Shown here piece after piece: positions 6,584 to 12,688 of a stretch of DNA of 12,688 bases; the stretch's first letter is position 1, and each line of letters opens with the position of its first letter. A program made the translations under genes and the position numbers. The DNA comes from an uncultured Collinsella sp. (GTDB lineage: Bacteria > Actinomycetota > Coriobacteriia > Coriobacteriales > Coriobacteriaceae), in the NCBI GenBank assembly GCA_902488525.1, contig CABTWP010000049.1:1-12688 (forward strand), read 5' to 3'. The notes under the pieces were generated by a model. It searched no databases. It was not told where the DNA came from and saw nothing but the letters and a program-made list of their open reading frames with translations.

Positions 6584-7789
6584 ATGTCACCAAACAGCGA
6601 TTCCATCCTTTCCCAGGAGCTCTCGCGCCGCACTGCCCTCAAGGCCCTGTTCGGCGCCGCTTCTGCGGCAGTTCTTTTTGGCCTGCCCGCTCGCGCCCAT
6701 GCGGCGGAGGCTTCCAAAGAAACCACCGATAAACTGAATGCCGCCCAGGCCCAGCTCGACGAGGTTCAGGCCCAGCTCGACAGCATCGCAAATGAGTATG
6801 CGGCGCTGGCCAACAAGAATGCCCAGACCCTCAACGACATCGAGAATGTCCAGGGCAAGATTGACGACACGCAGGCCCAGATCGATGAAAAGAAGGCCGA
6901 GCTCAAGAAGAAGCGCAACGACCTTTCCGATCGCGTGGCCGCCAGCTACAAGTCCGGCGGCACGAACATCCTGTCGCTGCTGCTGGCCTCTGGCTCGTTT
7001 GAGGAACTCGTCGCCAACGCGCATTACGTTGAGAAGATCAACAAGAGCGACCGCGACGCCATCGAGGACATTCAGACCATCCAGGAAGAGCTCGATGCGC
7101 AAAAGACCGAGCTCGAGTCGCAGAAGGCCGACTTAGAGAAGCTCAAGGACCAGCAGACTGCCCAGATGCAGGACATGCAGGCCAAGCAGCAAGAAGTCCA
7201 GACCGTGCTGAACGGTCTTTCCGACGACGTCAAGGAGCTCATGGCTCAGCGCGATTCCGAGATCCTCGCTGCCGCCCAGGCTGAGGAGGCCGCTAGGAAG
7301 GCTGCCGCTGCCGCGGCTGCCGCGAACAAGAACAATTCCTACTCGGGTGGTTCGAGCTCGGGTGGTGGATCGTACGCGCCCGGAACTCCGCAGCAGAATG
7401 CCGGCTCGGGCAAGCAGCAGGCTGTCGTCAACGCGTGCTACTCCACGCCTTCGCCGGGTCAGAACTGGTGCGCGGCGTGGGTCACCAATGTCTTCCGTAA
7501 CGCCGGCGTTGGCTACTTTGGCGGCAATGCGTGCGACATGTTTAACGCCTGGTGCTATAGCTCCGACCGCTCGGCGCTGCAGGTGGGCATGATCGTGGCC
7601 GATTCCTCGCACAGCGGCACGGGTGCTCCGGGCCTTATCTACGGTCATGTGGGTATCTACGTTGGCGGCGGCATCGTTATGAGCAACGAGGGCGCCATTA
7701 CGTCTAAGTCGCTCGATTCGTTTATTAGCTTCTATGGCACTGGCTCTGGCGTGCGTTGGGGCTGGCTCGGCGGTATTGCGCTGTCGTAG
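6584..7789 (+). CDS. Secreted coiled-coil CHAP-type peptidoglycan hydrolase (PcsB/CwlO-like architecture)
   Basis: This is probably an exported cell-wall amidase or endopeptidase. The 401-residue protein begins with a signal peptide: SRRTALK (14-20), a hydrophobic Ala/Leu stretch, then ARAHA-AE with cleavage expected near residue 41. The paired arginines resemble a twin-arginine (Tat) signal but lack the usual Phe. Residues about 42-245 are a Gln/Glu/Lys/Asp-rich coiled coil interrupted at YKSGGTNILSLLLASGSFEEL (split around 122-142), the hinge typical of PcsB-like proteins. An Ala run (240-247) and a Gly/Ser/Asn linker (249-275) lead to a C-terminal CHAP/NlpC-P60-like domain, with likely catalytic Cys296 in NWCAAWV, His355 in YGHVGIYV and Asn368/Glu369 as third residue. 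GGAG lies five bases before the ATG. Homologues of this build are controlled through FtsEX; no such genes are in the window. Confidence 0.88.
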   Translation: MSPNSDSILSQELSRRTALKALFGAASAAVLFGLPARAHAAEASKETTDKLNAAQAQLDEVQAQLDSIANEYAALANKNAQTLNDIENVQGKIDDTQAQIDEKKAELKKKRNDLSDRVAASYKSGGTNILSLLLASGSFEELVANAHYVEKINKSDRDAIEDIQTIQEELDAQKTELESQKADLEKLKDQQTAQMQDMQAKQQEVQTVLNGLSDDVKELMAQRDSEILAAAQAEEAARKAAAAAAAANKNNSYSGGSSSGGGSYAPGTPQQNAGSGKQQAVVNACYSTPSPGQNWCAAWVTNVFRNAGVGYFGGNACDMFNAWCYSSDRSALQVGMIVADSSHSGTGAPGLIYGHVGIYVGGGIVMSNEGAITSKSLDSFISFYGTGSGVRWGWLGGIALS

Positions 7790-7801
7790 CTGCGGCTTGG
7801 T

Positions 7802-7926
7802 CCGGGACAGTCCGAGAGGCATAAGGTTGCCTGCTCGGGCAGTCCTGCTCGCACGGAGAGCACATTAAGTGCTCTCCGGCTCGTGCGGAACTCGCGATCA
7901 ACCTTATGCCTCTCGGACTGTCCCGG
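7802..7926. repeat. Large inverted repeat, 28-bp perfect arms with nested hairpin
   Basis: Arms 7802-7829 and 7899-7926 are perfect reverse complements over 28 bp. The 69-bp centre contains a second perfect hairpin: CGGAGAGCAC (7854-7863), loop ATTAA, GTGCTCTCCG (7869-7878). It starts 12 bp after the CHAP gene stop. There is no T-tract, no open frame and no obvious target-site duplication at its borders. Confidence 0.9.
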
Positions 7927-7981
7927 CCCTCTCGGATTCGGGGCGCGACACACCGGACTGGGTTATCTGAATAAATATGGT

Positions 7982-8009
7982 GAAGGCCCCTTTCGGGGCC
8001 TTCTCTTTT
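7982..8009 (+). terminator. Rho-independent terminator between convergent CHAP gene and murB
   Basis: A 9-bp stem GAAGGCCCC/GGGGCCTTC with a TTTC tetraloop is followed by TCTTTT on the plus strand. It overlaps the murB stop codon by two bases. On the minus strand the hairpin is followed by ACCATATTTATT, so it may also stop murB transcripts, less efficiently. Confidence 0.85.
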
Positions 8010-8970
8010 AGAGGAATTCGCCTACTCGGTGGACTTCGGGTTCTAGGTCTACGTTGAATTGGTCTTTGACGGTTGCCTGGATGTGGCGGATGAGCTCGTC
8101 GACGTCGGCGGCGGTGGCGTGGTCGGCGTTGACGATGAAGCCGCAGTGCTTCTCGCTCACCTGCGCGCCGCCAACGGCGTGTCCTCGCAGGCCGGCGTCC
8201 ATGATGAGCTTGCCGGCAAAGTAGCCCTCGGGGCGCTTGAAGGTGGAGCCGGCGCTCGGCATGTCGAGTGGCTGCTTGTCCTCGCGGCGCTGGCGGTAGT
8301 TGTCCATGTCGGCCTTGATCATCGCGGCGTTGCCCGGAGCGAGATTGAAGGTGGCCGAAAGCACGATGAAGCCGTCGTCGGCAATGCGGCTCTTGCGATA
8401 GCCTAGGTTGAGCTCATCGACATCGAACTCGATGATGTTGCCGCTGCCACGGGTGCCGTCGTCGAGCTGGCGAGCAGGTTTGTAGACGCGCGCGGACTCC
8501 AGCACATCGGCCATGCAGGCGCCGTAAGCTCCGGCGTTCATGTAGCAGGCGCCGCCGACCGATCCGGGGATGCCCGAGATGGGCTCCATGCCGGTAAGGC
8601 CGGCCTCGGCTGCCGCCGCGGCGACATCGGAAAGCAAGGCACCGGCTGCCGCCGTGACATGCGTGCCGTCGACCGTAATGTCGGAGAGGCCTTCGCCCAG
8701 CGCCACGACGACGCCGCGGATGCCCTTGTCGCCGACGAGTAGGTCGGAGCCGTTGCCCACGATGGTGAGGGGCAGATCGCAGCGATAGCAGGTATCGAGC
8801 GTGGCGACGAGGCCCTGCTCGGTATCGGGCGTGACAAAGACGTCGGCCGGGCCGCCGATCTTAAACGTGGTGTGCTCGCGCATGGGCTCGCTCATCAGTA
8901 CGTTGTCCTCGCCGGCAACGCCAGCAAGCGCGCACAGCAGGTCCTCGTTAAAAAAGTCGTTCTCGTGCAT
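8008..8970 (-). CDS. murB: UDP-N-acetylenolpyruvoylglucosamine reductase
   Basis: This cytoplasmic FAD enzyme uses NADPH to reduce UDP-GlcNAc-enolpyruvate to UDP-N-acetylmuramate in peptidoglycan precursor synthesis. With the chosen start it has 320 residues. The FAD-binding part shows TTFKIGGPADVFV (34-46), VGNGSDLLVGDKGIRG (71-86) and GIPGSVGGACYMNAGAYG (133-150). The substrate part shows LGYRKSRI (189-196), the proton-donor Ser242 in PSAGSTFKRP, GKLIMDAGLRGHAVGGAQVS (253-272) and the catalytic Glu312 in EPEVHRVG. I chose the ATG at 8970. A longer reading starts at a TTG (9015), but that overlaps a -10-like TATATT and adds 15 unconserved-looking residues. It is divergent from the LacI-type gene and convergent with the CHAP hydrolase gene. 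Confidence 0.96.
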   Translation of the reverse strand: MHENDFFNEDLLCALAGVAGEDNVLMSEPMREHTTFKIGGPADVFVTPDTEQGLVATLDTCYRCDLPLTIVGNGSDLLVGDKGIRGVVVALGEGLSDITVDGTHVTAAAGALLSDVAAAAAEAGLTGMEPISGIPGSVGGACYMNAGAYGACMADVLESARVYKPARQLDDGTRGSGNIIEFDVDELNLGYRKSRIADDGFIVLSATFNLAPGNAAMIKADMDNYRQRREDKQPLDMPSAGSTFKRPEGYFAGKLIMDAGLRGHAVGGAQVSEKHCGFIVNADHATAADVDELIRHIQATVKDQFNVDLEPEVHRVGEFL

Positions 8971-9013
8971 ACGAATATCCGCCTTTTGGTGGTCGTTGTC
9001 ATCAATCGATTGC

Positions 9014-9019
9014 AATATA
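9014..9019 (-). promoter_or_regulatory. Possible -10 element of the murB promoter
   Basis: On the minus strand this reads TATATT, 43 bp upstream of the chosen murB ATG. No convincing -35 is present. Its position argues against the TTG start at 9015. Confidence 0.35.
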
Positions 9020-9112
9020 CCCCACCCGGACGGATTTGGTGCGCTGGCGGCGATAAAACAGCCGTCTACCGGATTGGTAAAGTGTTTATCACCGAGGTAG
9101 AGGGGTAGTCGC

Positions 9113-9118
9113 TATACT
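9113..9118 (+). promoter_or_regulatory. Possible -10 element of the lacI-type gene
   Basis: TATACT lies about 35 bp before the ATG, giving a leader near 28 nt. No good -35 is found at 16-18 bp. Just upstream, TAAA-GTG-TTTA (9078-9088) is a small dyad that could be an autoregulatory site, but this is weak. Confidence 0.35.
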
Positions 9119-9153
9119 TTCAAGAGATTGCGCGTAAACCCGGAAGGAGCGAG

Positions 9154-10182
9154 ATGGCCAACAAAGTCACCCTCAAGCAGATCGCCCAGGAGGTGGGGCT
9201 TTCCCCCTCGTCGGTCTCGCTTGTGCTCAATAATCGGCCCTGTCGCATCTCGGAAGAAAACCGCAAGCTCATCAAAGAGGTCGCGGCGCGCAACCACTAT
9301 GTTCCCAACCAGATCGCGCGCAGCCTGGTCATGCGCGAGTCGCGCACCCTGGGCCTTATCGTCCCTAACATCGAGAGCCGCTTTTTTGCCTCGCTCGCCG
9401 GTAGCCTGGAAAAGCGCTGCCGCGAGGACGGCTATGCGCTCTTCATTACCAGCTCGGGCGGAAGCGCCGATGACGATCTGGAGCTGCTGCGCCAGCTGGT
9501 GACGCGCGGCGTTGATGGCGTCTTCCTGGTCGTAGGCGACGAGTTCTCCGACGACCGCGCCCTGCGCGAAGAAGTCAGCCATCTGCCTATCCCTGCCGTG
9601 ATGGTCGACCGTGCCATTGAGGGGCTTGAGTGCGACAAGGTGATGTTCGACCACGAGATGGGTGGCTACATGGCCACTCGCTATCTGATCGAGCAGGGCC
9701 ACCGTCGCATTGCCTGCTTGGTTAACGCGCGCCGTTCCAATACGGGGCGTAAGCGACTTGCCGGCTATGAGCGCGCGCTGCGCGAGGTTGGCCTGCCTAT
9801 CGACGCACGTTTGGAGTTTGAGAGCGAGTACTACATTCCGAGTGCCTATGAGGCCTCGGAGGCGGTGCTCGCAACTGATGCCACCGCTGTGTTCGCAAGT
9901 TCGGATAACATCGCCCTCGGTCTGCTCAAGCGCTTACACGAGATGGGGAAGAGCATCCCGGGCGATATTTCGGTCGTAAGCTATGACAACTCGGCGGCCG
10001 ACGTTCTTTTTGAGCCGGCGCTGACCGCGATCGAGCAGGATCCGGGCGTCCTCGCGGAGCATGCTTTTGGCTGCATGTCCAAGCGCCTTGCCGGTAGGGG
10101 CGGTAGACGTGCCGAAGAAGTCGTTCTGGAGCCGGCGCTTATCGTGAAGGGCAGCGTGCTCGATCTTACCGAATGTAGCTAA
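9154..10182 (+). CDS. LacI-family transcriptional regulator
   Basis: This DNA-binding repressor or activator is probably controlled by a sugar or sugar phosphate. The 342-residue product has the standard order. The N-terminal helix-turn-helix VTLKQIAQEVGLSPSSVSLVLN (split at 5-26) and hinge helix PNQIARSLVMRES (51-63) are followed by a periplasmic-binding-protein-like effector domain from about residue 64 (TLGLIVPNIESRFFASLAGSLE, split at 65-86) to the end. Typical late motifs are FASSDNIALGLLKRLHE and ISVVSYDN. The start is supported by GGAAGGAG four bases before the ATG. It sits alone, divergent from murB. No transporter or glycosidase is adjacent, so its target is not evident; malQ-glgP nearby is possible but unproven, as the malQ palindrome lacks the central CG usual for LacI operators. 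Confidence 0.93.
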   Translation: MANKVTLKQIAQEVGLSPSSVSLVLNNRPCRISEENRKLIKEVAARNHYVPNQIARSLVMRESRTLGLIVPNIESRFFASLAGSLEKRCREDGYALFITSSGGSADDDLELLRQLVTRGVDGVFLVVGDEFSDDRALREEVSHLPIPAVMVDRAIEGLECDKVMFDHEMGGYMATRYLIEQGHRRIACLVNARRSNTGRKRLAGYERALREVGLPIDARLEFESEYYIPSAYEASEAVLATDATAVFASSDNIALGLLKRLHEMGKSIPGDISVVSYDNSAADVLFEPALTAIEQDPGVLAEHAFGCMSKRLAGRGGRRAEEVVLEPALIVKGSVLDLTECS

Positions 10183-10370
10183 GCGTACTTGTTTGTTTGC
10201 ATAGATTGCATGCGGAGTGTCCGCTATTTGCCGGCAGGCACCCCGGCGCTCGTCCGTGAACTCTTCCGCTGGGCGAGCCATAGACGCCGCGCACCGATAG
10301 GGTAAGGCAGCGGCTTGAAATTGGTGCTATATTCAGCTTGAGTTGTTTAATACTAGTACGGGAGGCTGAT

Positions 10371-10862
10371 ATGGGGCTGTTCAAGAAGAAAAACCCGCAG
10401 GATGCCTTTGATCCCGATGTGTTTACCATCACGGATACGATTTTGGACCCGCCGCGGTTTACGTTTTTGCCGGCTATCTACCAGGATGCCACGCATCGCA
10501 AGTGGGCCGTACATCAGCGCGGCGGCGAGCCGAAGATTTTTGACTATGCGGACGTGTTGCAGTGCGAGATTGTCGAGACCGGAAATCCCGAGGATGTGCC
10601 GGAGGTTAGCAAGCGCGAACTAGCTCAGCAGATTTTGATTAATCCAGCTCAGGCTACCAAAAACAACGCTGCCAAGCGTAATATGTGCCTTGGTATGGGT
10701 GTCATCGTTGCCGTGCAAACCGGCGAGGATGAGATTTCGAAGCTTGAGATTCCGGTGACCGCGGGCGAAGTCAAGCGAGACTCCGGCCTATATCGATCGT
10801 ATCGGAACGTTGCGGAGCAGATCAAAGAAGCCTTCGACGCCATGGGGCGTCCGGAGCAATGA
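10371..10862 (+). CDS. Small cytoplasmic protein of unknown function
   Basis: I do not recognise this 163-residue protein. It starts GLFKKKNPQDAF, has no signal peptide and no membrane segment. Alternating hydrophobic stretches (FTFLPAIY; KWAVHQRGGEPKIFDYADV) suggest a beta-rich fold. The pattern of a short ligand-like strand, then IFDYADVLQCEIVETG, resembles the PH-like domains found in bacterial proteins of the DUF4428 type, which is a guess from memory. A middle helix rich in Ala, Asn and Lys (about 84-105) leads to GMGVIVAVQTGEDEISKLEIPV and a C-terminal helix. The start is the ATG with GGAGG five bases before it; a TTG 33 bases upstream in frame lies before that ribosome site. It ends 35 bp before the first GntR gene and may be co-transcribed with it. 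The 188 bp upstream hold a -10-like TATATT (10328-10333) and a GCTCGTCC/GGGCGAGC hairpin (10248-10278), but no clear terminator. Confidence 0.8.
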   Translation: MGLFKKKNPQDAFDPDVFTITDTILDPPRFTFLPAIYQDATHRKWAVHQRGGEPKIFDYADVLQCEIVETGNPEDVPEVSKRELAQQILINPAQATKNNAAKRNMCLGMGVIVAVQTGEDEISKLEIPVTAGEVKRDSGLYRSYRNVAEQIKEAFDAMGRPEQ

Positions 10863-10897
10863 TGCCCGCAGCATCAAGCGGTTGAGGAGCCTTGCCC

Positions 10898-11665
10898 ATG
10901 TCGAGTGAACCATATGCGATTCCGCCCAAAGATCGCGCCTTTGAGGGCATTCTTTGGTATATCAAACATTATGACCTGCAGGGTGGTGACCGGCTGCCCG
11001 CCGAGCGTGTGCTCTGTGAAGAGCTGGGCGTGTCGCGCATGGCGTTGCGCGCTGCGATCACGCGTCTTATTTCGTGCGGAACTTTGGAAAGCCGCCGCGG
11101 TTCGGGCACCTATGTGTGTCCTCCCAAACCGCTGAATATCTTTCAGGAAACATGGAACTATACGCAGGCGGTGGAGAGGGTTGGCTCAAAGTCGACCGCA
11201 CGCCTGGTTTGGTCCAAGGTCGTGTACGCCGATATCGATCTGGCCCAAAAAGCCCAGATCGACCTGGGCATGCCGCTCTTCTGCATTCGGCGCGTGCGCG
11301 TGGTTAATGGTTCCCCGGCGTCGATTGAGACGGCTCACGTCAATCTGTCTTTGTGCCCCTCGCTTCCCGATCACGATTTTGAGCAGGAAAGCCTCTACGA
11401 CGTTTTGCTCAAAGAGGGGAATGTCCATGTGGCGCACGGCAAGGAGCATATTTCCATCAGCCGTCTGAACGCCGACGAGGCCAAGTTGCTGGGTGCTCAG
11501 GAGGGCACGTCGGTGTTTTACAAGGCTTCGCACGAGCGTGACGAGAACGATGGCTTTGTCGAGTATTGCAAGTCCGTGATTCTGCCGACCAAGTATCGTT
11601 TTGCCGATAACGGCGAGGCAGACGGCGTTGCGACGAAGGTGGGTGTCGAATGGCTGATGCAGTAG
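10898..11665 (+). CDS. GntR-family regulator with UTRA domain (first of an overlapping pair)
   Basis: This is a sugar- or metabolite-responsive DNA-binding protein of the HutC/UTRA subfamily. The 255-residue product has a winged helix-turn-helix at about 11-76 (DRLPAERVLCEELGVSRMAL, wing RRGSGTYV) and a UTRA effector domain at about 100-245 (RLVWSKVVYADIDLAQKAQI, PLFCIRRVRVVNGSPASIET, split around 102-145; SLYDVLLKEGNVHV; VEYCKSVILP). The ATG at 10898 has GAGGAG with eight bases between; a TTG two codons upstream is too close to that site. The recognition region RMALRAAITRL differs from the second regulator (RLTIRSAMDEL), so the two need not bind identical sites. Its 3' end overlaps the next gene by 16 bp, implying translational coupling. 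Confidence 0.92.
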   Translation: MSSEPYAIPPKDRAFEGILWYIKHYDLQGGDRLPAERVLCEELGVSRMALRAAITRLISCGTLESRRGSGTYVCPPKPLNIFQETWNYTQAVERVGSKSTARLVWSKVVYADIDLAQKAQIDLGMPLFCIRRVRVVNGSPASIETAHVNLSLCPSLPDHDFEQESLYDVLLKEGNVHVAHGKEHISISRLNADEAKLLGAQEGTSVFYKASHERDENDGFVEYCKSVILPTKYRFADNGEADGVATKVGVEWLMQ

Positions 11666-12363
11666 AAGACTTGCCGGTTTACAAACAAATTCGCCGCTGC
11701 ATTGCGGAGCGAATCGAGCGCGGCGACTACCCGACGGGCTCGATGATTCCGTCCGAAAACGAGCTGGCCGAGGAGTTTGGCACGACACGCCTGACAATCC
11801 GAAGCGCCATGGACGAGCTGGTCAAAAGTGGCCAGATTCGTCGCGTGCAGGGCAAAGGCGCCTTTGTGGGACACAAGTGGTTTGACGAGCACGAACGCAA
11901 GGGCGGCTTCCGCCAGTCGGTTTTGGCATCGGGCGCGACGCCGTCGGTGCGCATCCTGGCGCGCTCCAAACGCTACGCCGGCCCGTATTATGCCGACTTG
12001 TTTGGCATCGCCGAGGACGATCTGCTTTACTCGGTGCGCCGCCTCAACTGCATCGATGGTGAGCCCGTATCGATCGAGATGACACTGATTCCGTGCCTGC
12101 TGTTTCCGGGCATCGAAGACGTGGACATTTCGGTCTTCAGCCTGTTCGAGACCTACGATATGTTGGGACGCAAGCCAGATCAGTCGGTAGAGAAACTCGA
12201 TATCGAGGCGCTGGGCGCACGCGATGCGAGTTTGCTCAATCTTGAGCCGGGCGATCTGGCGCTCGTGCTGGAAGGCCTGACCTATGACTCGAGTGGGCAG
12301 GCAATCGAGCATGCCAAGTCTTTTACCCGCGGCGACGCCGGCGGATATACCTACAACTATTAG
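11650..12363 (+). CDS. GntR-family regulator with UTRA domain (second of an overlapping pair)
   Basis: This is the second HutC/UTRA-type regulator, 237 residues. The winged helix-turn-helix spans about 8-75 (LPVYKQIRRCIAERIERGDY, IPSENELAEEFGTTRLTIRS, wing RRVQGKGAFV). The UTRA domain spans about 88-235 (VRRLNCIDGEPVSIEMTLIP, FETYDMLGRKPDQSVEKLDI, ending HAKSFTRGDAGGYTYNY). The domain is a close match to the FrlR/NagR/TreR class; the ligand is not readable. The ATG lies inside the end of the first regulator gene in a different frame, and the only upstream ribosome site (AAGGTGGG) is within that gene. A strong terminator follows seven bases after the stop. The most likely target is the operon beginning at 12639, whose leader carries a repeated operator-like motif. 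Confidence 0.93.
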   Translation: MADAVEDLPVYKQIRRCIAERIERGDYPTGSMIPSENELAEEFGTTRLTIRSAMDELVKSGQIRRVQGKGAFVGHKWFDEHERKGGFRQSVLASGATPSVRILARSKRYAGPYYADLFGIAEDDLLYSVRRLNCIDGEPVSIEMTLIPCLLFPGIEDVDISVFSLFETYDMLGRKPDQSVEKLDIEALGARDASLLNLEPGDLALVLEGLTYDSSGQAIEHAKSFTRGDAGGYTYNY

Positions 12364-12369
12364 CGTCTA

Positions 12370-12405
12370 GAGCGTCCCTGCGCATGGCGGGGGCGCTCGT
12401 TTTTA
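12370..12405 (+). terminator. Rho-independent terminator after the GntR pair
   Basis: A 12-bp stem (12370-12381 with 12387-12398, two G:T pairs) has a GCATG loop and is followed by G and TTTTTA. Confidence 0.88.
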
Positions 12406-12480
12406 CGGATATATGTCGCTTGACCGATGAGCGGCAAAAACTGACCGTCTACCGAGAGGGGAGGATGAAATCATAAAATC

Positions 12481-12527
12481 GGTATTAAAAACGGCTAACC
12501 TGTAATCGTTCACTGGTATTAAGAACC
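12481..12527. promoter_or_regulatory. Pair of operator-like direct repeats upstream of the last gene
   Basis: GGTATTAAAAAC (12481-12492) and GGTATTAAGAACC (12515-12527) agree at 11 of 12 positions and start 34 bp apart. The second has partial dyad symmetry (GGT...ACC), like operators of many GntR/UTRA proteins. They lie in an AT-rich patch between the GntR terminator and the last gene. Confidence 0.5.
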
Positions 12528-12617
12528 TTTGAATTGTTGAGCTTGGGGCCAAGATGTCCACAAGGTTAAGCGGTGCGACGGGGCGGCAAGCCCGTTCATT
12601 CCGTGCGACAATTCAAA
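12528..12617 (+). ncRNA. Candidate structured 5' leader (stem-closed, about 90 nt)
   Basis: TTTGAATTGT (12528-12537) pairs perfectly with ACAATTCAAA (12608-12617); a T:G and a G-C pair extend the stem to 12 bp. Inside are CTTG-GGGC-CAAG (12542-12553) and ACGGG/CCCGT (12578-12582 with 12591-12595), so a three-way junction is possible. The structure ends 12 bases before the GGAG of the next gene. I do not match it to a named riboswitch class. Confidence 0.35.
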
Positions 12618-12638
12618 CTGCTCGTGAAAGGAGCGGGA

Positions 12639-12688
12639 ATGAAGGAGACCGAGAAGATCGAGATCATGCACTTCGACCAGGAGGGCTA
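12639..12688 (+). CDS. Start of an unidentified gene (cut by window edge)
   Basis: AAAGGAG with a five-base gap precedes an ATG opening a frame that stays open to the window end (MKETEKIEIMHFDQEG plus a cut codon). Sixteen codons are too few to assign a family. The stretch IMHFDQEG recalls the N-terminus of SIS-domain sugar isomerase/deglycase proteins, which would suit a GntR/UTRA-controlled amino-sugar or Amadori-compound operon, but this is a guess. Confidence 0.6.
   Translation, partial: MKETEKIEIMHFDQEG

Noticed and set aside
6523..6586. Inverted repeat CATATGTAC / GTACATATG flanking the CHAP gene leader
   Set aside because: The first arm lies inside the proposed promoter spacer and would not be transcribed; 9-bp arms 46 bp apart in AT-rich sequence may be chance.
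6334..6726. 130-codon minus-strand frame spanning the galE/CHAP gap
   Set aside because: It overlaps the N-terminus and promoter of the CHAP gene, and its product shows no family features.
7802..7926. Insertion sequence remnant
   Set aside because: No transposase-like frame and no target-site duplication at the borders, so it is recorded only as an inverted repeat.
10212..10230. Terminator after the LacI-type gene
   Set aside because: GCGGA-GTG-TCCGC is only five base pairs and is followed by TATTTG, too weak to call.
10338..10370. Upstream TTG start for the unknown 163-residue protein
   Set aside because: The GGAGG ribosome site lies inside this extension, directly in front of the ATG at 10371.

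Overview
The window is GC-rich chromosomal DNA, dense with short operons, from what is most likely a Gram-positive gut anaerobe of the Coriobacteriia (Collinsella-like). That assignment is inferred from protein style, base composition and gene complement; there is no rRNA or other marker gene in the window. No phage, transposase, tRNA, rRNA or CRISPR locus is visible.

Layout, left to right. (1) Positions 1-677 (+) hold the C-terminal part of an MsmK/UgpC-type sugar ABC transporter ATPase, followed by a strong terminator. (2) Positions 790-1074 hold no gene. They carry three diverged tandem copies of a palindromic unit: six 14-bp arms in alternating orientation, spaced 25-27 bp apart, lying between two convergent terminators. 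(3) On the minus strand, malQ (4-alpha-glucanotransferase) and glgP (alpha-glucan phosphorylase) form a maltodextrin/glycogen breakdown unit. A palindrome overlaps the likely malQ promoter and a GC-rich hairpin separates the two genes. (4) galE (UDP-glucose 4-epimerase, minus strand) has its own terminator and promoter. (5) A divergent plus-strand gene encodes a secreted coiled-coil CHAP-type peptidoglycan hydrolase. A very large inverted repeat (28-bp perfect arms) and a classical terminator follow it. (6) murB (minus strand) is divergent from a LacI-family regulator (plus strand). (7) A plus-strand run holds a small unrecognised cytoplasmic protein and then two GntR/UTRA regulators whose genes overlap by 16 bp, ending in a strong terminator. 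(8) A 230-bp leader follows, with a repeated operator-like motif and a 90-nt stem-closed RNA-like structure, and then the first 16 codons of a gene cut by the window edge.

The genes fit together mainly as carbohydrate handling. The ATPase could energise oligosaccharide uptake, MalQ and GlgP would convert maltodextrins to glucose and glucose-1-phosphate, and GalE links UDP-glucose with UDP-galactose. MurB and the CHAP protein serve the cell wall. The three regulators are of sugar-responsive families; the GntR pair probably controls the operon starting at 12639. The least-explained signals are non-coding: the alternating palindrome array at 818-1033, the long inverted repeat at 7802-7926, and the structured leader at 12528-12617.
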